This document shows positions 43,061 to 55,284 of a stretch of 64,000 nucleotides of DNA, piece after piece. Both the position numbers and the translations under genes were made by a program. Position 1 is the first letter of the stretch. Each line of letters begins with the position of its first letter. Source of the DNA: Ehretia macrophylla. Its lineage: Eukaryota > Streptophyta > Magnoliopsida > Boraginales > Ehretiaceae. The stretch lies in the NCBI GenBank assembly GCA_037974665.1, contig CM075765.1:4159501-4223500 (forward strand), read 5' to 3'. The notes below the pieces were generated by a model. The model saw nothing but the letters and a program-made list of their open reading frames with translations. It was not told the DNA's origin and made no database searches.

Positions 43061-44343
43061 CCGAGCGTCAAGATTAGTGGAGAAGTAGTTGCGGAGTTGA
43101 ATATAAGTCCGAATTGGACTAAACTGATCTTGGACTTCCTCGAGGGGGGTATAGTCCTGAATGACGAGAATGCATCTCAGAAGGTTAACCAGCAGGCTCG
43201 CGATTTGTAATCGTGGGTGGGCAACTAAATAAAAGGGCTTATACTTGGTCTATTTTGAGGTGTGTGGGACTTGAGGAGGGAAACTACATACTAAGAGAAA
43301 TCTATGAAGGCATATGTGGAAACCATGTTAGGGCCAAAGCTTTGGCCCAAAAGACCTTGAGGCAAGGGTATTTCTGGCCAACCCTAGAGCTGGATGCCAA
43401 GGAATTCGTAAAGTAGTGTGATACTTACCAGCAGTTTGCCAATGTTCAGAGGAAACCCACAGTGGATTTGATGGTAATGTTGAGTTTGTGGTTGTTCTAT
43501 AAGTGGCGTTGGGACATTTATTAGGCCATTTCTAAACAGTGTTGGTCAGAAAAAACATGATTTTGTGGCTGTTGATTACTTCACTAACTGGCCCAAGGCC
43601 GAGGACGTGGCAAGGATCACTAATAAAGTGGCTTGGAGCTTTGTGTAGAGGTTCATCATTTGCCGATTTAGAGTAACCCAAGTCATGGTAACCAATCATG
43701 GCAAGCAATTTAATAGTGCATACTTCCGAGATAATGTGCTAAAATCGGAATCGATCTTAGATTCTCTTCTATTACTCATCCTCAATGCAATAGTCAGGTC
43801 GAGGTAACTAACATATCTATTTTGCAGGGTTTGAGAACCAAGCTGGGAGAGGCAAAGGGACACTGGGTGGTGATACTTCCCAAGGTCCTGTGGGCTTATC
43901 GTACCACACCCAGCTCGGCGATAGGAGAGTTGTCCTTTAATTTGACTTTCGGCATGGAAGCAGTTCTGCCAGTGGATATTAGATCTCCTACCAGTAGGAC
44001 CCTCCTCCATGATGAAGAAATAAATGGAGCCAAGATCTGATAAGAGTTGGAGTTGGTTGAAGAGTTTCGGGCTAAGGCTCAAGTCAAGATGCTCGTAAAC
44101 AAGTTGACCATGGAGAGAGCTTTCACGAAGCAAGTCAAGCCCAAGTCAATCAAAGAAGGGGATCTAGTATTGAGAAGAGCTATTTTTCAGCTGACTTCAA
44201 GTGGCAAACTTTCCCCGCTTTGGGAAGGCCTACACCACGTAGTGAAGGAACTCTGGCCTGAGACTTTCAATCTTGTTGATAAGTATGGAAAGCAACTGAA
44301 AAATGCTTGGAATGAGGAGCATTTAAAGCACTATTTTGTATGA
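43061..44343 (+). pseudogene. Element D integrase
   Basis: 'GICGNHVRAKALAQKTLRQG' and 'YFWPTLELDAKEFVK' start the zinc region. The core is badly decayed: the glutamate block reads 'SQVEVTN' and the aspartates lie in broken frames. The tail is better kept: 'GHWVVILPKVLWAYRTTPSS', 'LTFGMEAVLPVDI', 'LVLRRAIFQLTSSGKLSPLW' and 'NAWNEEHLKHYFV', then TGA at 44341. Confidence 0.88.
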
Positions 44344-45075
44344 CCGTCGAGCAATAGAGAGATGTCTTTGTGCTCTGAACAAGATGTATTAAATCCTTTT
44401 TGAATGCCAAGTCTATGTTCTCGTACATACTTATGAATTTTGAACATCTTTGTGAGGTCAGTGTATTTTATTTGTCTAAAGCAATAACGAGGCCATGATC
44501 GTTAACGTACTTGTTGCTTGATAGACTAACTCAACTGATTAGCTAAATGTGTATGAGTCACACTTGTAGTCTGAGGCAAGACGGGGTCGTGAGTAAACAC
44601 ATTCGTAAGCCTGGATTGCTTAAATACGTGTGAGTCACACTTATATTCCGAGCCGAGACGAGGTCATGAGTAAACACACTTGTAAGCTTAGACTACTAGG
44701 CCGATCTGAGCCTAAAACTACTTGAGGACATTATGGGAAAATACTGAATAAACACCTAGTTCGGGCACGATATTGATATAAGGTTATGGTATCATACTTA
44801 TTCATTGATTGATTGAAGGTCCAGCTTGGATCGAACATCAATTTGGCTTGGTTAAGCTTTAAGGTTAAAACTTATTTTATAATTTAAATTGAGTCGGCCT
44901 TTAAAATTAAATTGATTAGTTTGAAATTAGCCAACAGGCTCGACCTAAGGGCTTGACTAAGTTGTCGACCTAATTTACTTTGCAAAATTGAAGAAGCAAA
45001 CATTAGTACTCGGCTAGAGTGATATGATGCATTCAAATAAGCGAAGTAAATATAAGCATATCAAGAGTAGGCTGA
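44344..45075. other. Element D spacer between integrase and antisense ORF
   Basis: No ORF of note. It contains the two-copy 77-base tandem repeat listed separately. This is where Tat elements often carry tandem repeats. Confidence 0.55.
44545..44699 (+). repeat. 77-bp tandem repeat, two copies
   Basis: 44545-44621 and 44622-44699 align from AAATGTGTATGAGTCACACTT / AAATACGTGTGAGTCACACTT through GAGTAAACACA and TTGGATT-like ends, diverged by several substitutions. Confidence 0.8.
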
Positions 45076-45218
45076 AAATGATTGTATTAAAATCAGGAAA
45101 GTACAAGGGTGCCACATCGAGCCAAAATACATCATAGAGAAAAAAAAATAGGGGTAATAATCCTTAGCTTTTGGGGAGGGGAGGGTAGTTGAGATTGATC
45201 CATCAGCCTTGGAGGCAA
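45075..45218 (-). pseudogene. Element D antisense ORF, 3' end (left of element E)
   Basis: Continuation of the minus-strand aORF (55285-56480) across element E. With one GGCAA copy removed, the frame passes from 'NNMPIVNL' into 'ASKADGSIST' and closes some 40-50 codons later. The limit is approximate. Confidence 0.5.
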
Positions 45219-47720
45219 TGTGACGCCCGAGCTTTTTGCCATATATTCACTTACTGTTGCATCCCTTAGTTGCGTATTTCTTTTGTGATCTATTTACTAT
45301 TTTCTTTGATTACTATTCCTTTCATTTTTTCAACTTCATAATTATTTCGAGTTAGCATTTTTATTAAACCATATTAATCATAGTAGGAATGAGAAAATGT
45401 GCCTTCGAGCGATTAACGTGCAGAGCCTTCGTTTAGAAAATGTTTTATTGAAACCATTGAATAGTGTTACGTGACTTAACTTAGTGTTTTAATTAGCTAG
45501 CACCCTTGTTGCACCTCAGACTCATTTGTAAACAATCTATGCTCATTTTAATAGCTCATTTATGCACACAACTTGACCTCACTTAAGTTCACATACCATA
45601 AACTCTCACAACACCACCTAAGCTCATAACATAGCAAAGAAAAAAAAAAAAAAAGTTGAAACTGCACTGTAGTAGGGCCGAAACCTTCAAGCAACCTCAA
45701 GGAAGAAAATTTGATCTTCAACTCTTTAATCCAAGCCTCCCCAAGCATAGAGCAAATAGATTAAGGTGTAAGCAAGCCTTCTAGGTGTTCCTACGCGCTT
45801 TAGGTGAGGGTTTTCATGACTTTTTATGCATATTTAAAATGTTACACATTTCTTGAATTGTTAGAAATGCTATCAAATGTTAATGCAAAGCTTATCTATG
45901 TTATTATACATTGTATATAAGTGCTAGAGAACACATTTAAGCCATTGGTTCGTATTTTAAACGGTTGGAATCGTTACTTTGGTTTTTGAGGTGAATAGTG
46001 ATGGGATTTCAGGGTTTTGTAAAATTGTACGTATTAGCTTGATCCATTGCTTCTAATAGATGCCTTAGGTGCTAGTGAATGTAGTCCAATAGCCCCGTGC
46101 TCTTGAATTGCTTTAAACTTGCATAAAACGTGAAATAGCCGACTTTTTAATAGGGGTTTTGGGGTTAATGCTAATCCGGGTGAAATTGAGCTTCATAATT
46201 GGTAATCTTAGGCTACCTAGGTACTATAGAAGCTTTGCTAACCCTTGTTTGAAGCTCGGTTAATGTATGTGTAGTTCAAAGCTATAAGAGAAAAATTGGG
46301 GCTTTTGGGGTAATTGAACATGTTTGAGGGTTGTAAGGGTGCCTTAAGGGTTAATTAGAAGATTGGTATAGCTTTCCCTTGAATTTGAAACATTAACTTT
46401 GATTTGGAAGGAAAATAGCTTGAACAACAAAGGGGTTTAAGTGCAAATTCAATTGTTTCATGCTTCTAAGACCATGACATGATTCCTTGTGTGTTTAAAT
46501 GTGGTTTCAAGTTGTTTTGGAGCTTTTGGTATAGTTCTATGTGTATCTTGAATATGCCCTTTGTAAAACTGCTTAATTACTTGTATAAATTGTTTATATT
46601 CTAACTGCTTCGAGGTCAACCTACTTTGTTGATCCTCCTATGTGTTATTGCTTATATCGTTAATATTGTCTTATCATTGTTAAGTGCATTGCATAGTGGT
46701 TGCGCAACCATAGTGTCAGGGATGGATGTGTTGAATATTGGCTGGGCGGTAGAGGGCTTGCCGGTAGATATTCAAACTCCGTGCCCTAGTCCCTCATTTG
46801 CCTGGTTCAGAGATTGCTAGGTGATGTTGGGTCGTAGGATTATCGGGGTACATCTGAAGTACACCCATTGGAGTGTTTAGGGTTATACCGGCTTATCGTG
46901 ATCGAGATCGTGGTTCGTGGATCGTGTTCGTGGATTGAAGAATTGGAGTGTTGGTGTTAAGTGAAATGTATCCTTTATAATGTGTGGTATTGGATCTTTA
47001 ACATTCTTGAATGGTTTTCATTGCTATTAATGTTTAACTGTATTACTTGTTGCATTGCATGCCCCGAGAGACTTTATCCCTCACTGGGCAACAGTGGTTG
47101 CTCATACCTCGATATCATGTTTTAGAAAGTGCTGAGTGTGATCCCTAGCTAGTTGAGGTAGTGGTGGAAAAGGAAGAAGTGCAGGCAGAGCCTTTACCCT
47201 AGTAGCTGTGTGTTTGTTGTCTGAGGTGGATGTGTTTTCTTGTTGCTATATGGCGCACTTGTATTTCAATATTAAGATCTATTTTGTGGCCTTAAGGCTA
47301 TGTATATGCTTTGTAGTTGCAATTTAAAGATAGTTGGTTGTAGTGGTAGATTTGGCAAACTATGGCTTGTAATAACTTATGTTCTACTTCTAGCTTTTTG
47401 CATGCTTGGGTATGTATATTCTGTTGTATGTTTGGTTTCAACTTCTCAAAATGTTTCAATGTTATCATAGAATGGCATGATAAGCGGTTTTATGAAGAAG
47501 TCAAGTTGGCTGCATGCTTGTGTGAATTTGAACTACTATATGCCTCAAGGCTCGGATGGCCTTTGAACTTTTGAACTTTAGTTATAAAAGCTTGCCTTCT
47601 TATATTGTGGCTTTATTGAGTGTTTACAGGTTTTCAGAATGTCCATGGTATAGAGGAAACTCTGTCCGTTTGTCGGGTCCAAACTTAACCTTTAGCGTGG
47701 GGTTGGGTCGGGGTGTTACA
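45219..47720 (+). repeat. 5' LTR of element E
   Basis: Starts TGTGACGCCCGAGC and ends GGGGTGTTACA, 2502 bp. TATA (TGTATATAAGT) at 45912-45922, conserved core near 46715-46930, CCTCACTGGGC motif near 47078. Confidence 0.96.
47126..47202 (+). other. Candidate acidic exon in 5' LTR of E
   Basis: 77 bases after ATGTTTTAG, phase 2, ending E-V-Q-A-E-P-L-P, then TAG. An internal TAG sits where A has Gln (P-Q-L). The 3' LTR copy shares that TAG. Confidence 0.38.
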
Positions 47721-47727
47721 TTTTAGG

Positions 47728-47739
47728 TGGTATCAGAGC
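47728..47739 (+). other. Primer binding site of element E (tRNA-iMet)
   Basis: TGGTATCAGAGC, 7 bases after the LTR. Confidence 0.95.
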
Positions 47740-48090
47740 TTATAGATTACATGAAACCGGGTTAAATTTCTCCGTCTGTGGGTAGAGGTCTGTTATGTGA
47801 TTTTGTGATTGCATGAATCTGTGGTTCTTTGATTTGCCTAAGTGAAATTTGAAGTGGAAATGAACATGCTAGTATGACAATGGAATGCGAAAGGTCTTTA
47901 AGAGTTAATGTTTGAAAGTGAAAAGTCTAGAATTTCAAGTATGATTAAGTGACTATGAATCTCTTGTATGTGAACATTCTTCTAATGTAATATGTGACTT
48001 TATGTGGATTCATTTGAACTTCTTCTTATGTGATTTACCTACAATTTATGTAAATGCTTATCATAATACTTTGCTTTCTAGCTACTTGAG

Positions 48091-49353
48091 ATGAAGAGAA
48101 GAGGTAGACCGTGGAGAGAGCCGGATGAAGCTCCTAGGCAGGATGTACCAGGAGAAGGTGAAGGTGTAGCAGAGAATACACCACCGCAGGGACCAGAACC
48201 CAACACTGCATAGATTCTGGCTACTATGGCTACAGCTATGAATACCATTGCTCAGTTCGTAACTCAACAGGGACAGACATGGGCTACCAAAGGTAATTAG
48301 GCTGCCAGAGCCGAGGGTAATGGTACTACCAGAGGTAATTTGTGTGACAGGTTTTTACATCATGGGGCCTACAGCTTCTTTGGAGAACCTGATGATATGA
48401 AGGCTGAATTGTGGTTGAGAAAGTTTGAAAGGGTGGCTGCAATACTCGAGTGCAGTGATGAGAGGAAAATTAACTATTCCACATTTCTTCTGGAGGATGA
48501 CGTCGAGGAGTGGTGGCATACTATTAGTGAGAAATGGGAAACCGAGAGGGTTCAACATTCGTGGGCTGACTTCGTCCGTGAATTCTGAGATAAATATATA
48601 TCAGTGGTTGCCCGTAAGAGACGTCAAGCAGAGTTCATAGCTTTGAAGCAAGGGAATATGACAGTAGATCAATATGAGGCTACTTTTAATAGGCTTTCCC
48701 GTTATGTGCCGGCCTTGGTACAGCCAGAGGACATGAAAATGTAGAGATTCATTATGGGATTGAGAAATGATATTATGCTAAATCTGTCTGCGAATGATTA
48801 CCCTAACTATGCTGTAGTGGTCAGAGCCGCCTCGAGGTATGAAAAACGCAAGGCAGACGTGTTGGCAGAGACTAGTCAATCAAGTAAGCGGCAGTTCTAG
48901 TCACAGAGTCAGGGGTACCAGAGATAGACTATTCCAGTTGGGCAGAGTCCACAACCGAGGCAGACACAGAGTTATACAGGGCCTGTTCAGACTCAATCGC
49001 GACCAGCTCAGAGTCAGAGTTAGGGGCAGACCCGATCAGTAGTGGTTCGTTCTCAGCAAGGTAGTTCGGCTACCTCTTCTTACAGAGCTCCTATAGGAGG
49101 CACTGCTGCAAGACATCACCAGCAGTGCAGCTTCTATCAACGCCAGGGTCATACTGAGAAAAATTATTAGAAGAGATTAGGCCGATGTACCGGATGTGGC
49201 AGTGATTAACACAGGGTTAAAGACTGCCTGAAATTCAAGAATACTAGGGGTCAGACATCTGGTCAAGGCAATCAGACCACGGCGTCATCTGCAGCACTAG
49301 TACCACGGGGTCAGGCCCGAGTATTTGCCTTAGATGCAGAGGAGCTTCTGGAT
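48091..49353 (+). pseudogene. Element E gag
   Basis: ATG 48091 ('MKRRGRPWREPDEAPRQ'), then Retrotrans_gag ('FFGEPDDMKAELWLRKFERV', 'DVEEWWHTISEKWE', 'WADFVREF'), 'YVPALVQPEDMKM' and a Gln-rich linker. Two knuckles follow, the first degenerate (C-S-F-Y...), the second 'CTGCGSD*HRVKDC' with a TAA at a Gln codon. Stops near 48210, 48298, 48586, 48742, 48898, 48925, 49021, 49168 and 49207 lie almost all at Gln or Trp positions of relatives; the frame itself is otherwise kept. Confidence 0.9.
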
Positions 49354-50118
49354 ATGACCGCTGTTGTAGAAGGTATTTTTCTTCTTAATGATCAATCAGT
49401 TAAAGTTTTAATTGATTCCGGGGCTTCGCCTTCATTTATTACACCTATATGTGCACAAAATGCTACGTTGAAACATGATAAACTGTTGCATGATATTGTG
49501 GTTTATATACCTATGGGGCCGAAGTTTATCACCCAATTTATTTGCAAGGCATGTAATATCTTTATTCAAGGTCGTGTATTTCCTGCCGATTTAATTATTC
49601 TATATTTTCGCGACTTTGAAATTATATTAGGGATGGACTGGTTAGGTAGATATTATGCGCAACTTGATTGTAGAAAGAAGATTGTGAAACTAGAAATGCC
49701 CGACCAGCCCGTACTTGAAATAGTTGGTAGTAGAAAATCTACGGGAACTCCTATCATATCTTCTATTAAAGCATCAAAAATGTTAGGTAAGGGTTGTGAG
49801 GCTTACTTTGCTTATCTGATTAATCAACTTGGTGATCAATTGAAACTGAATGATGTGCCTATCGTGAGAGAGTTTTCGGGGGTGTTTCCTGAGAAATTAC
49901 CTAGTTTACCACCTGATAGAGAAATAGTATTTGTGATTGACTTATTACTAGGGGCTACACCTATCTCTAGGACTCCGTACAGAATGGCTCCACTTGAGTT
50001 ACAAGAATTGAAAATTCAGTTGCAGGGTTTACTTGAGAAGGGATTCATTCAGCCGAGTTCTTCACCTTGGGGTGCACCGGTCTTGTTTGTTAAAAAGAAA
50101 GACGGATCTCTTCGCTAA
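49354..50118 (+). pseudogene. Element E protease and RT start
   Basis: 254-codon frame. The protease active site is intact ('VLIDSGASPSF'), followed by 'FEIILGMDWLGRYYAQLDCR' and 'KSTGTPIISSIKASKM'. The RT N-terminus is 'TPYRMAPLELQELKIQLQGL' and '[19 protein letters not shown]'. It ends at TAA 50116-50118, where relatives have a Leu codon (L-C-I-D-Y). Confidence 0.92.
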
Positions 50119-50788
50119 TGCATTGATTATCGGGGTCTTAATCAGGTAACTATCAAAAACAAATATCCATTGCCTTTGATTGAGGAGTTATTTGATCAGC
50201 TGCAAGGTGCCAGGGTATTTTCTAAATTCGACCTGAGGCAGGGCTATTATCAGTTAAGGATTAAGTCTGATGATGTTCCCAAAACTGCTTTCAGAACTCG
50301 GTGTGGTCATTATGAGTTTGTTGTTCTGCCATTTGGGTTAACTAATGCTCCTGCCACATTTATGGATTTGATGCAGAGAGTATTCCGCCCATATCTGGAT
50401 CAGTTTGTGGTTATTTTCATTGATGATATCCTTGTATATTCAAAATCCGAGGCTGATCATGAATAACACCTCAGGATTGTACTGCAGACTCTTCAAGAGC
50501 ATAAATTGTTCGCGAAGTTCAGTAAGTGTGAGTTCTGTTAAGGCAAGTTACTTTTCTGGGCCACATTATTTCTCAGGATGGAATTTCTGTTGATCCAGCA
50601 AAGATTGAGGTTGTCATGGTATGGAAACAGCCAGAGACTGTTATAGAAATTCACAGTTTTCTGGGTTTAGCGGGTTATTACAGAAGGTTTGTTAAGGATT
50701 TCTCTAAAATTGCTAGACCTTTGACTCAGCTCACTCGAAAGAAGAGTGTATTCGATGGGATGAGAAGTGTGAGACTAGCTTCCAGGAA
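50119..50788 (+). pseudogene. Element E reverse transcriptase
   Basis: '[20 protein letters not shown]', '[19 protein letters not shown]', '[20 protein letters not shown]' and '[14 protein letters not shown]' with both catalytic aspartates. A TAA at 50464 (Gln position), a 1-base deletion near 50535 and another near 50755 break the thumb region. Confidence 0.92.
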
Positions 50789-51253
50789 TTGAAGAAGAGA
50801 TTAACCACAACTCCTATTCTTGCTCTACCTGAGGGTACCGATAATCTGGTAATCTATAGTGATGCTTCTAAGGAAGGTTTGGGTTGTGTATTGATGCAGA
50901 ATGGAAAAGTTATTGCCTATGCTTCCAGAAAATTGAAATCTTATGAACTTAACTACCCGAAGCATGATCTTGAGCTTGCAACTATCATCTTTGCATTAAA
51001 GAAATGGCATCATGATCTTTGGGGTAATAAATTTGAAATCCTTACTGATCACAAGAGTCTGAAATATCTCTTTTCTCAGAAAGAGTTGAATATGAGGCAG
51101 AGGTATTGGTTAGAGTTGCTTGAGGATTATAATTGTACTATCAATTATCTACTAGGTAAGGCTAATATTGTTGCTAATGCTTTAAGCCGAAAGGCTACAG
51201 TTACCAGTTTAATCATCAAAAATTGGGAGTTCATGGAGGAATTATGTTTCTAG
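50789..51253 (+). pseudogene. Element E RNase H
   Basis: '[12 protein letters not shown]', '[18 protein letters not shown]' (catalytic Asp kept), '[15 protein letters not shown]', '[14 protein letters not shown]' and 'GKANIVANALSRK' (the last acidic residue, D in A-D-A-L-S, is Asn here). Ends at TAG at a Trp codon. Confidence 0.92.
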
Positions 51254-52788
51254 AGGCCCAACACTTCAGATTCTGGTATTCAATTTGCAAGTTTGTATAT
51301 TCAATCTCTTTTATTATCCAAGATTAGAGAGGCTCAGTAGACTGATCTTCAATTGATAGAAATCTTAGAAAAGTCGAAAGGGGGAGAGTCGGATTTCAAA
51401 TTGCATGATGATAGTCTTCTTAAATTCAAAGGCAGAATTTGTATTCCTTCTGAGCCAGCTTTAAAGAAAGAAATTCTTGCGGAGGCTCATAATTCTAAGT
51501 ATACTATCCATCCAGGCAGTACTAAGATGTACAGGGATCTAAAACAGTACTATTGGTGGAACAACATGAAGAGAGAGATTGCTGACTATGTTACTAAATG
51601 TCTTACATGTCAGAAAGTTAAAGCTGAACATCAGAGACCGGCAGGGTTGTTGCAACCATTGGCCATTCCTGTTTGGAAATGGGACCACATTACCATGGAT
51701 TTCATGTTAGATTTACCACGGTCTTCGAGAGGTCATGATTCAGTCTGGGTTGTTATGGATAGATTGACCAAAACCTCTCATTTTATTGCTACAAAGAAAA
51801 CTAAATCTCTTGACAAGTTGTCTGAAATTTATGTTGAGAATATTGTTAGACTTCATGGGATTCCCAAGAGTATTGTATCAGACAGAGATCCCAGATTCAC
51901 ATCTCAGTTCTTGCAGAAGATTCAGAAAGCTTTGGACACAACATTGACTTTCAGTATTTCTTATCATTCTCAAACTGACAGACAATCTGAAATAACTATC
52001 TTAATACTTGAGGATATGCTTCAAGCGTGCATTCTGGACTTCGATAAGAGTTGGGAGAAATACTTTCCTCTTGCAGAATTTGCTTATAACAACAGTTATC
52101 AAGCTACTATCGGTATGGCACCGTATGAAGCTTTGTATGGGCGTAAATGCATATCTTCTTTATATTGGGATGAATTTGGAGAGTTGAAATCTATTGATCC
52201 TACTCTATTGCCAGAGATGAACAGAATGATTGATAATGTTTAGCTTATCAGAAAAAGAATGCTTACAGCACAGAGTCGGCAAAAGAGTTATGCAAATAGA
52301 CACCGTCGTGATCTGAAATTTGTCATAGGGGATCGGGTATTTCTAAAAATTTCTCCTCGCAAGGGCTTGATTCGGCATGGTAAGGGAGGTAAACTTAGTC
52401 CTCGTTATGTGGGGTCATTTGAAATAATTGAACCATTGGTGAATTAGCTTACCGGTTAGCTTTGCCTCCTAGGCTGGGCAAGATCTATGATGTCTTCCAT
52501 GTTTCTATGCTTCGAAAGTATCAACCAGATCCTTCTCATGTTCTTGAGCCCGAGCCATTAGAGATCAGTGAAACTTTGACTTACACGGAGAAACCCCTTC
52601 GAATTGTTGATTGGAAAGTTCAAGAACTCAGAACTAAAAACATTCCGATGGTTAAAGTTCTGTGGGATCATCATGGGTTGGAGGATACTACCTGGGAAAG
52701 AGAGGATCAGATGCGAGATCGATATCCAGAGTTATTCGTCGAATCATGTAAGAATTGCATGGGCGTAATTAGTTTAAGGGGGAGAGGA
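51254..52788 (+). pseudogene. Element E integrase with chromodomain-like tail
   Basis: The frame 51353-52243 holds the H2C2 region ('HNSKYTIHPGSTKMYRDLK', 'CLTCQKVKAEHQRP') and the DDE core ('MDFMLDLP', 'IVSDRDPRF', 'DRQSEIT', where the usual Gly before Gln is Arg). 'AEFAYNNSYQATIGMAPYEA' follows. After a TAG at 52241 come 'KISPRKGLIRHGKGGKLSPR', a frameshift near 52440, 'IYDVFHVSMLRKYQPDPSH' and 'MVKVLWDHHGLEDTTWERED', the chromodomain-like end. The last frame stops at about 52800, inside the LTR. Confidence 0.92.
52776..52788 (+). other. Polypurine tract of element E
   Basis: 13 purines in a row ending at the 3' LTR start. Confidence 0.9.
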
Positions 52789-55284
52789 TGTGACACCTGA
52801 GCATTTTGCCATACATTCACTTACTGTCGCATCCCTTAGTTGCGCATTTTTTCTGTGATCTATTTATTATTTTCTTTGATTACTATTCCTTTTTTTTTCA
52901 ACTTCATAATTATTTCGAGTTAGCATTTTTATTAAACCATATTAATCATAGTAGGAATGAGAAAATGTGCCTTCAAGTGATTAGCGTGCAGAGCCTTCGT
53001 TTAGAAAATGTTTTATTGAAACTATTGAATAGTGTTACGTGACTTAACTTAGTGTTTTAATTAGCTAGCACCCTTATTGCACATTAGACTCATTTGTAAG
53101 CAATCTATGCTCATTTTAATAGCTCATTTATGCACACAACTTGACCTCACTTAAGCTCACACAACATAAACTCTCACAACACCACCTAAGCTTATAACAT
53201 AGCAAAGAAAAAAAAAAAAGCTGAAACTGCACTGTAGCAGGGCCTAAACTGTCAAGCAGCCTCAAGGAGGAAAATTTGATCTTCAACTCTTCAATCTAAG
53301 CCTCCCCAAGCCTAGAGCAAGTAGATTAGGGTGTGAGCAAGCCTTCTAGGTGTTCCTACGCGCTTTAGGTGAGGGTTTTCATGACTTTTTATGCATATTT
53401 AAAATGTTACACATTTCTTGAATTGTTAGAAATGCTATCAAATGTTAATGCAAAGCTTATCTATGTTATTATACATTGTATATAAGTGCTAGAGAACACA
53501 TTTAAGCCATTGGTTCGCATTTTAAATGGTTGAAATCGTTACTTTGGTTTTTGAGGTAAATAGTGACGGGATTTTAGGATTTTGTGAAATTGTGCGTATT
53601 AGCTTGATCCATTGCTTCTAATAGATGCCTTAGGTGCTAATAAATGTAGTCCAATAGCCTCGTGCTCTTGAATTGCTCTAAACTTGCATAAAACATGAAA
53701 TAGCCGACTTTTTAATAGGGGTTTCAGGGTTAATGCTAATCTGGGTGAAATTGAGCTTCATAATTGGTAATCTTAGGCTACCTAAGTGCTATAGAAGCTT
53801 TGCCAACCCTTGTTTGAAGCTCGGTTAATGTATGTGTAGTACAAAGCTATAAGAGGGAAATTGGGGCTTTTGGGGTAATTGAACATGTTTGAGGGTTGTA
53901 AGGGTGGCTTAAGGGTTAATTAGAAGATTGGTATAGCTTTCCCTTGAATTTGAAACATTAACTTTGATTTGGAAGGAAAATAGCTTGAATAACAAAGGGG
54001 TTTAAGTGCAAATTCAATTGTTCCACGCTTCTAAGACCATGGCATGACTCATTGTGTGTTTAAATGTGGTTTCAAGTTGTTTTGGAGCTTTTGGTATAGT
54101 TCTATGTGTATCTTGAATATGCCCCTTTGTAAAACTGCTTAATTACTTGTATAAATTGTTTATATTCTAACTGCTTCGAGGTCAACCTACTTTTTTGATC
54201 CTCTTATGTGTTATTGCTTATATCGTTAATATTGTCTTGTCATTATTAAGTGCATTGCATAGTGGTTGCACAACCATAGTATCAGGGGCAGATGTGTTGA
54301 ATATCGGCTGGGCGGCAAAAGGCTTGCCGGTAGATATTCAAACTCCGTGCCCTAGTCCCTCATTTTCCTGGTCCGGAGATTGCGAAGGGATGTTGGGTCG
54401 TAGGATTATCGGGATACATCCGGAGTACACCCACTGGAGTGTTTGGGGTTATGTCGACTTATCATAATCGAGATCGTGGTTCATGGATCGTGTTCGTGGA
54501 TTGAAGAATTGTTGTGTTGGTGTTAAGTGAAATGTATCCTTTTTAATGTGTGGTATTGGATCTTTAACATTCTTGAATGATTTTCATTGCTATTAATGTT
54601 TAACTGTATTACTTGTTGTATTCCATGCCCCGGGAGACTTTATCCCTCACTGGGCAACAGTGGTTGCTCATACCTCGATCTCATGTTTTAGGAAGTGCTG
54701 AGGGTGATCCCTAGCTAGTTGAGATGGTAGTGGAAGAGGAAGAAGTGCAGGCAGAGCCTTTGCCCTAGTAGCTGTGTGTTTGTTGTCTGAGGTGGATGTG
54801 CTTTATTGTTGCTATATGGCACATTTGTATTTCTATATTAAGATCTATTTTGTGGCCTAAAGGCTATGTATATGCTTTGTAGTTGCAAGTTAAAGATAGT
54901 TGGTTGTAGTGGCAGATTTGGGAAACTATGGCTTGTAATAACTTATGTTCTACTTCTAGCTTTTTGCATGCTTGGGTGTGTATATTATGTTGTATGTTTG
55001 GTTTCAACTTCTCGAAATGTTTCAATGTTATCATAGAATGGCATGATAAGCAGTTTTATGAAGAAGTCAAGTTGGCTGCATGCTTGTGTGAATTTGAACT
55101 ACTATATGCCTCAAGACTCAAATGGCCTTGAACTTTTGAACTTTAGTTATAAAAGCTTGCCTTCTTATATTGTGGCTTTATTGAACGTTTACAGGTTTCA
55201 GAATGTCCACGGTACAGAGGAGACTCTGTCCGTTTGTCGGGTCCAGACTTAACCTTTAGCGTGGGATTGGGTCGGGGCATTACA
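52789..55284 (+). repeat. 3' LTR of element E
   Basis: 2496 bp, TGTGACACCTGAGC to GGGGCATTACA, matching the 5' LTR. TATA at 53477-53487. Followed by the GGCAA duplication. Confidence 0.96.
54692..54768 (+). other. Candidate acidic exon in 3' LTR of E
   Basis: 77 bases after ATGTTTTAG, phase 2, C-terminus E-V-Q-A-E-P-L-P, then TAG. Differs from the 5' LTR copy by a few substitutions and no indel. Confidence 0.38.

Larger units (their letters stand above)
45219..55284 (+). mobile_element. Ty3 chromodomain element E (Tekay/Del-like), complete
   Basis: 10.1 kb. LTRs at 45219-47720 and 52789-55284, with perfect duplication GGCAA at 45214-45218 and 55285-55289. It has an iMet PBS, gag-pol on the plus strand and a polypurine tract. 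It is the least damaged internal region in the window and close in protein sequence to element I. LTR mismatch by eye is about 5% over the first 270 bases, mostly transitions. Inserted in the antisense ORF of element D. Confidence 0.97.

Noticed and set aside
46626-46820. Hydrophobic LTR ORF of element E (also at 54195-54467), considered as a possible first exon for the acidic LTR exon
   Set aside because: The frame is not conserved in element A at the same place, and the two E copies differ in length, so coding is unsupported.
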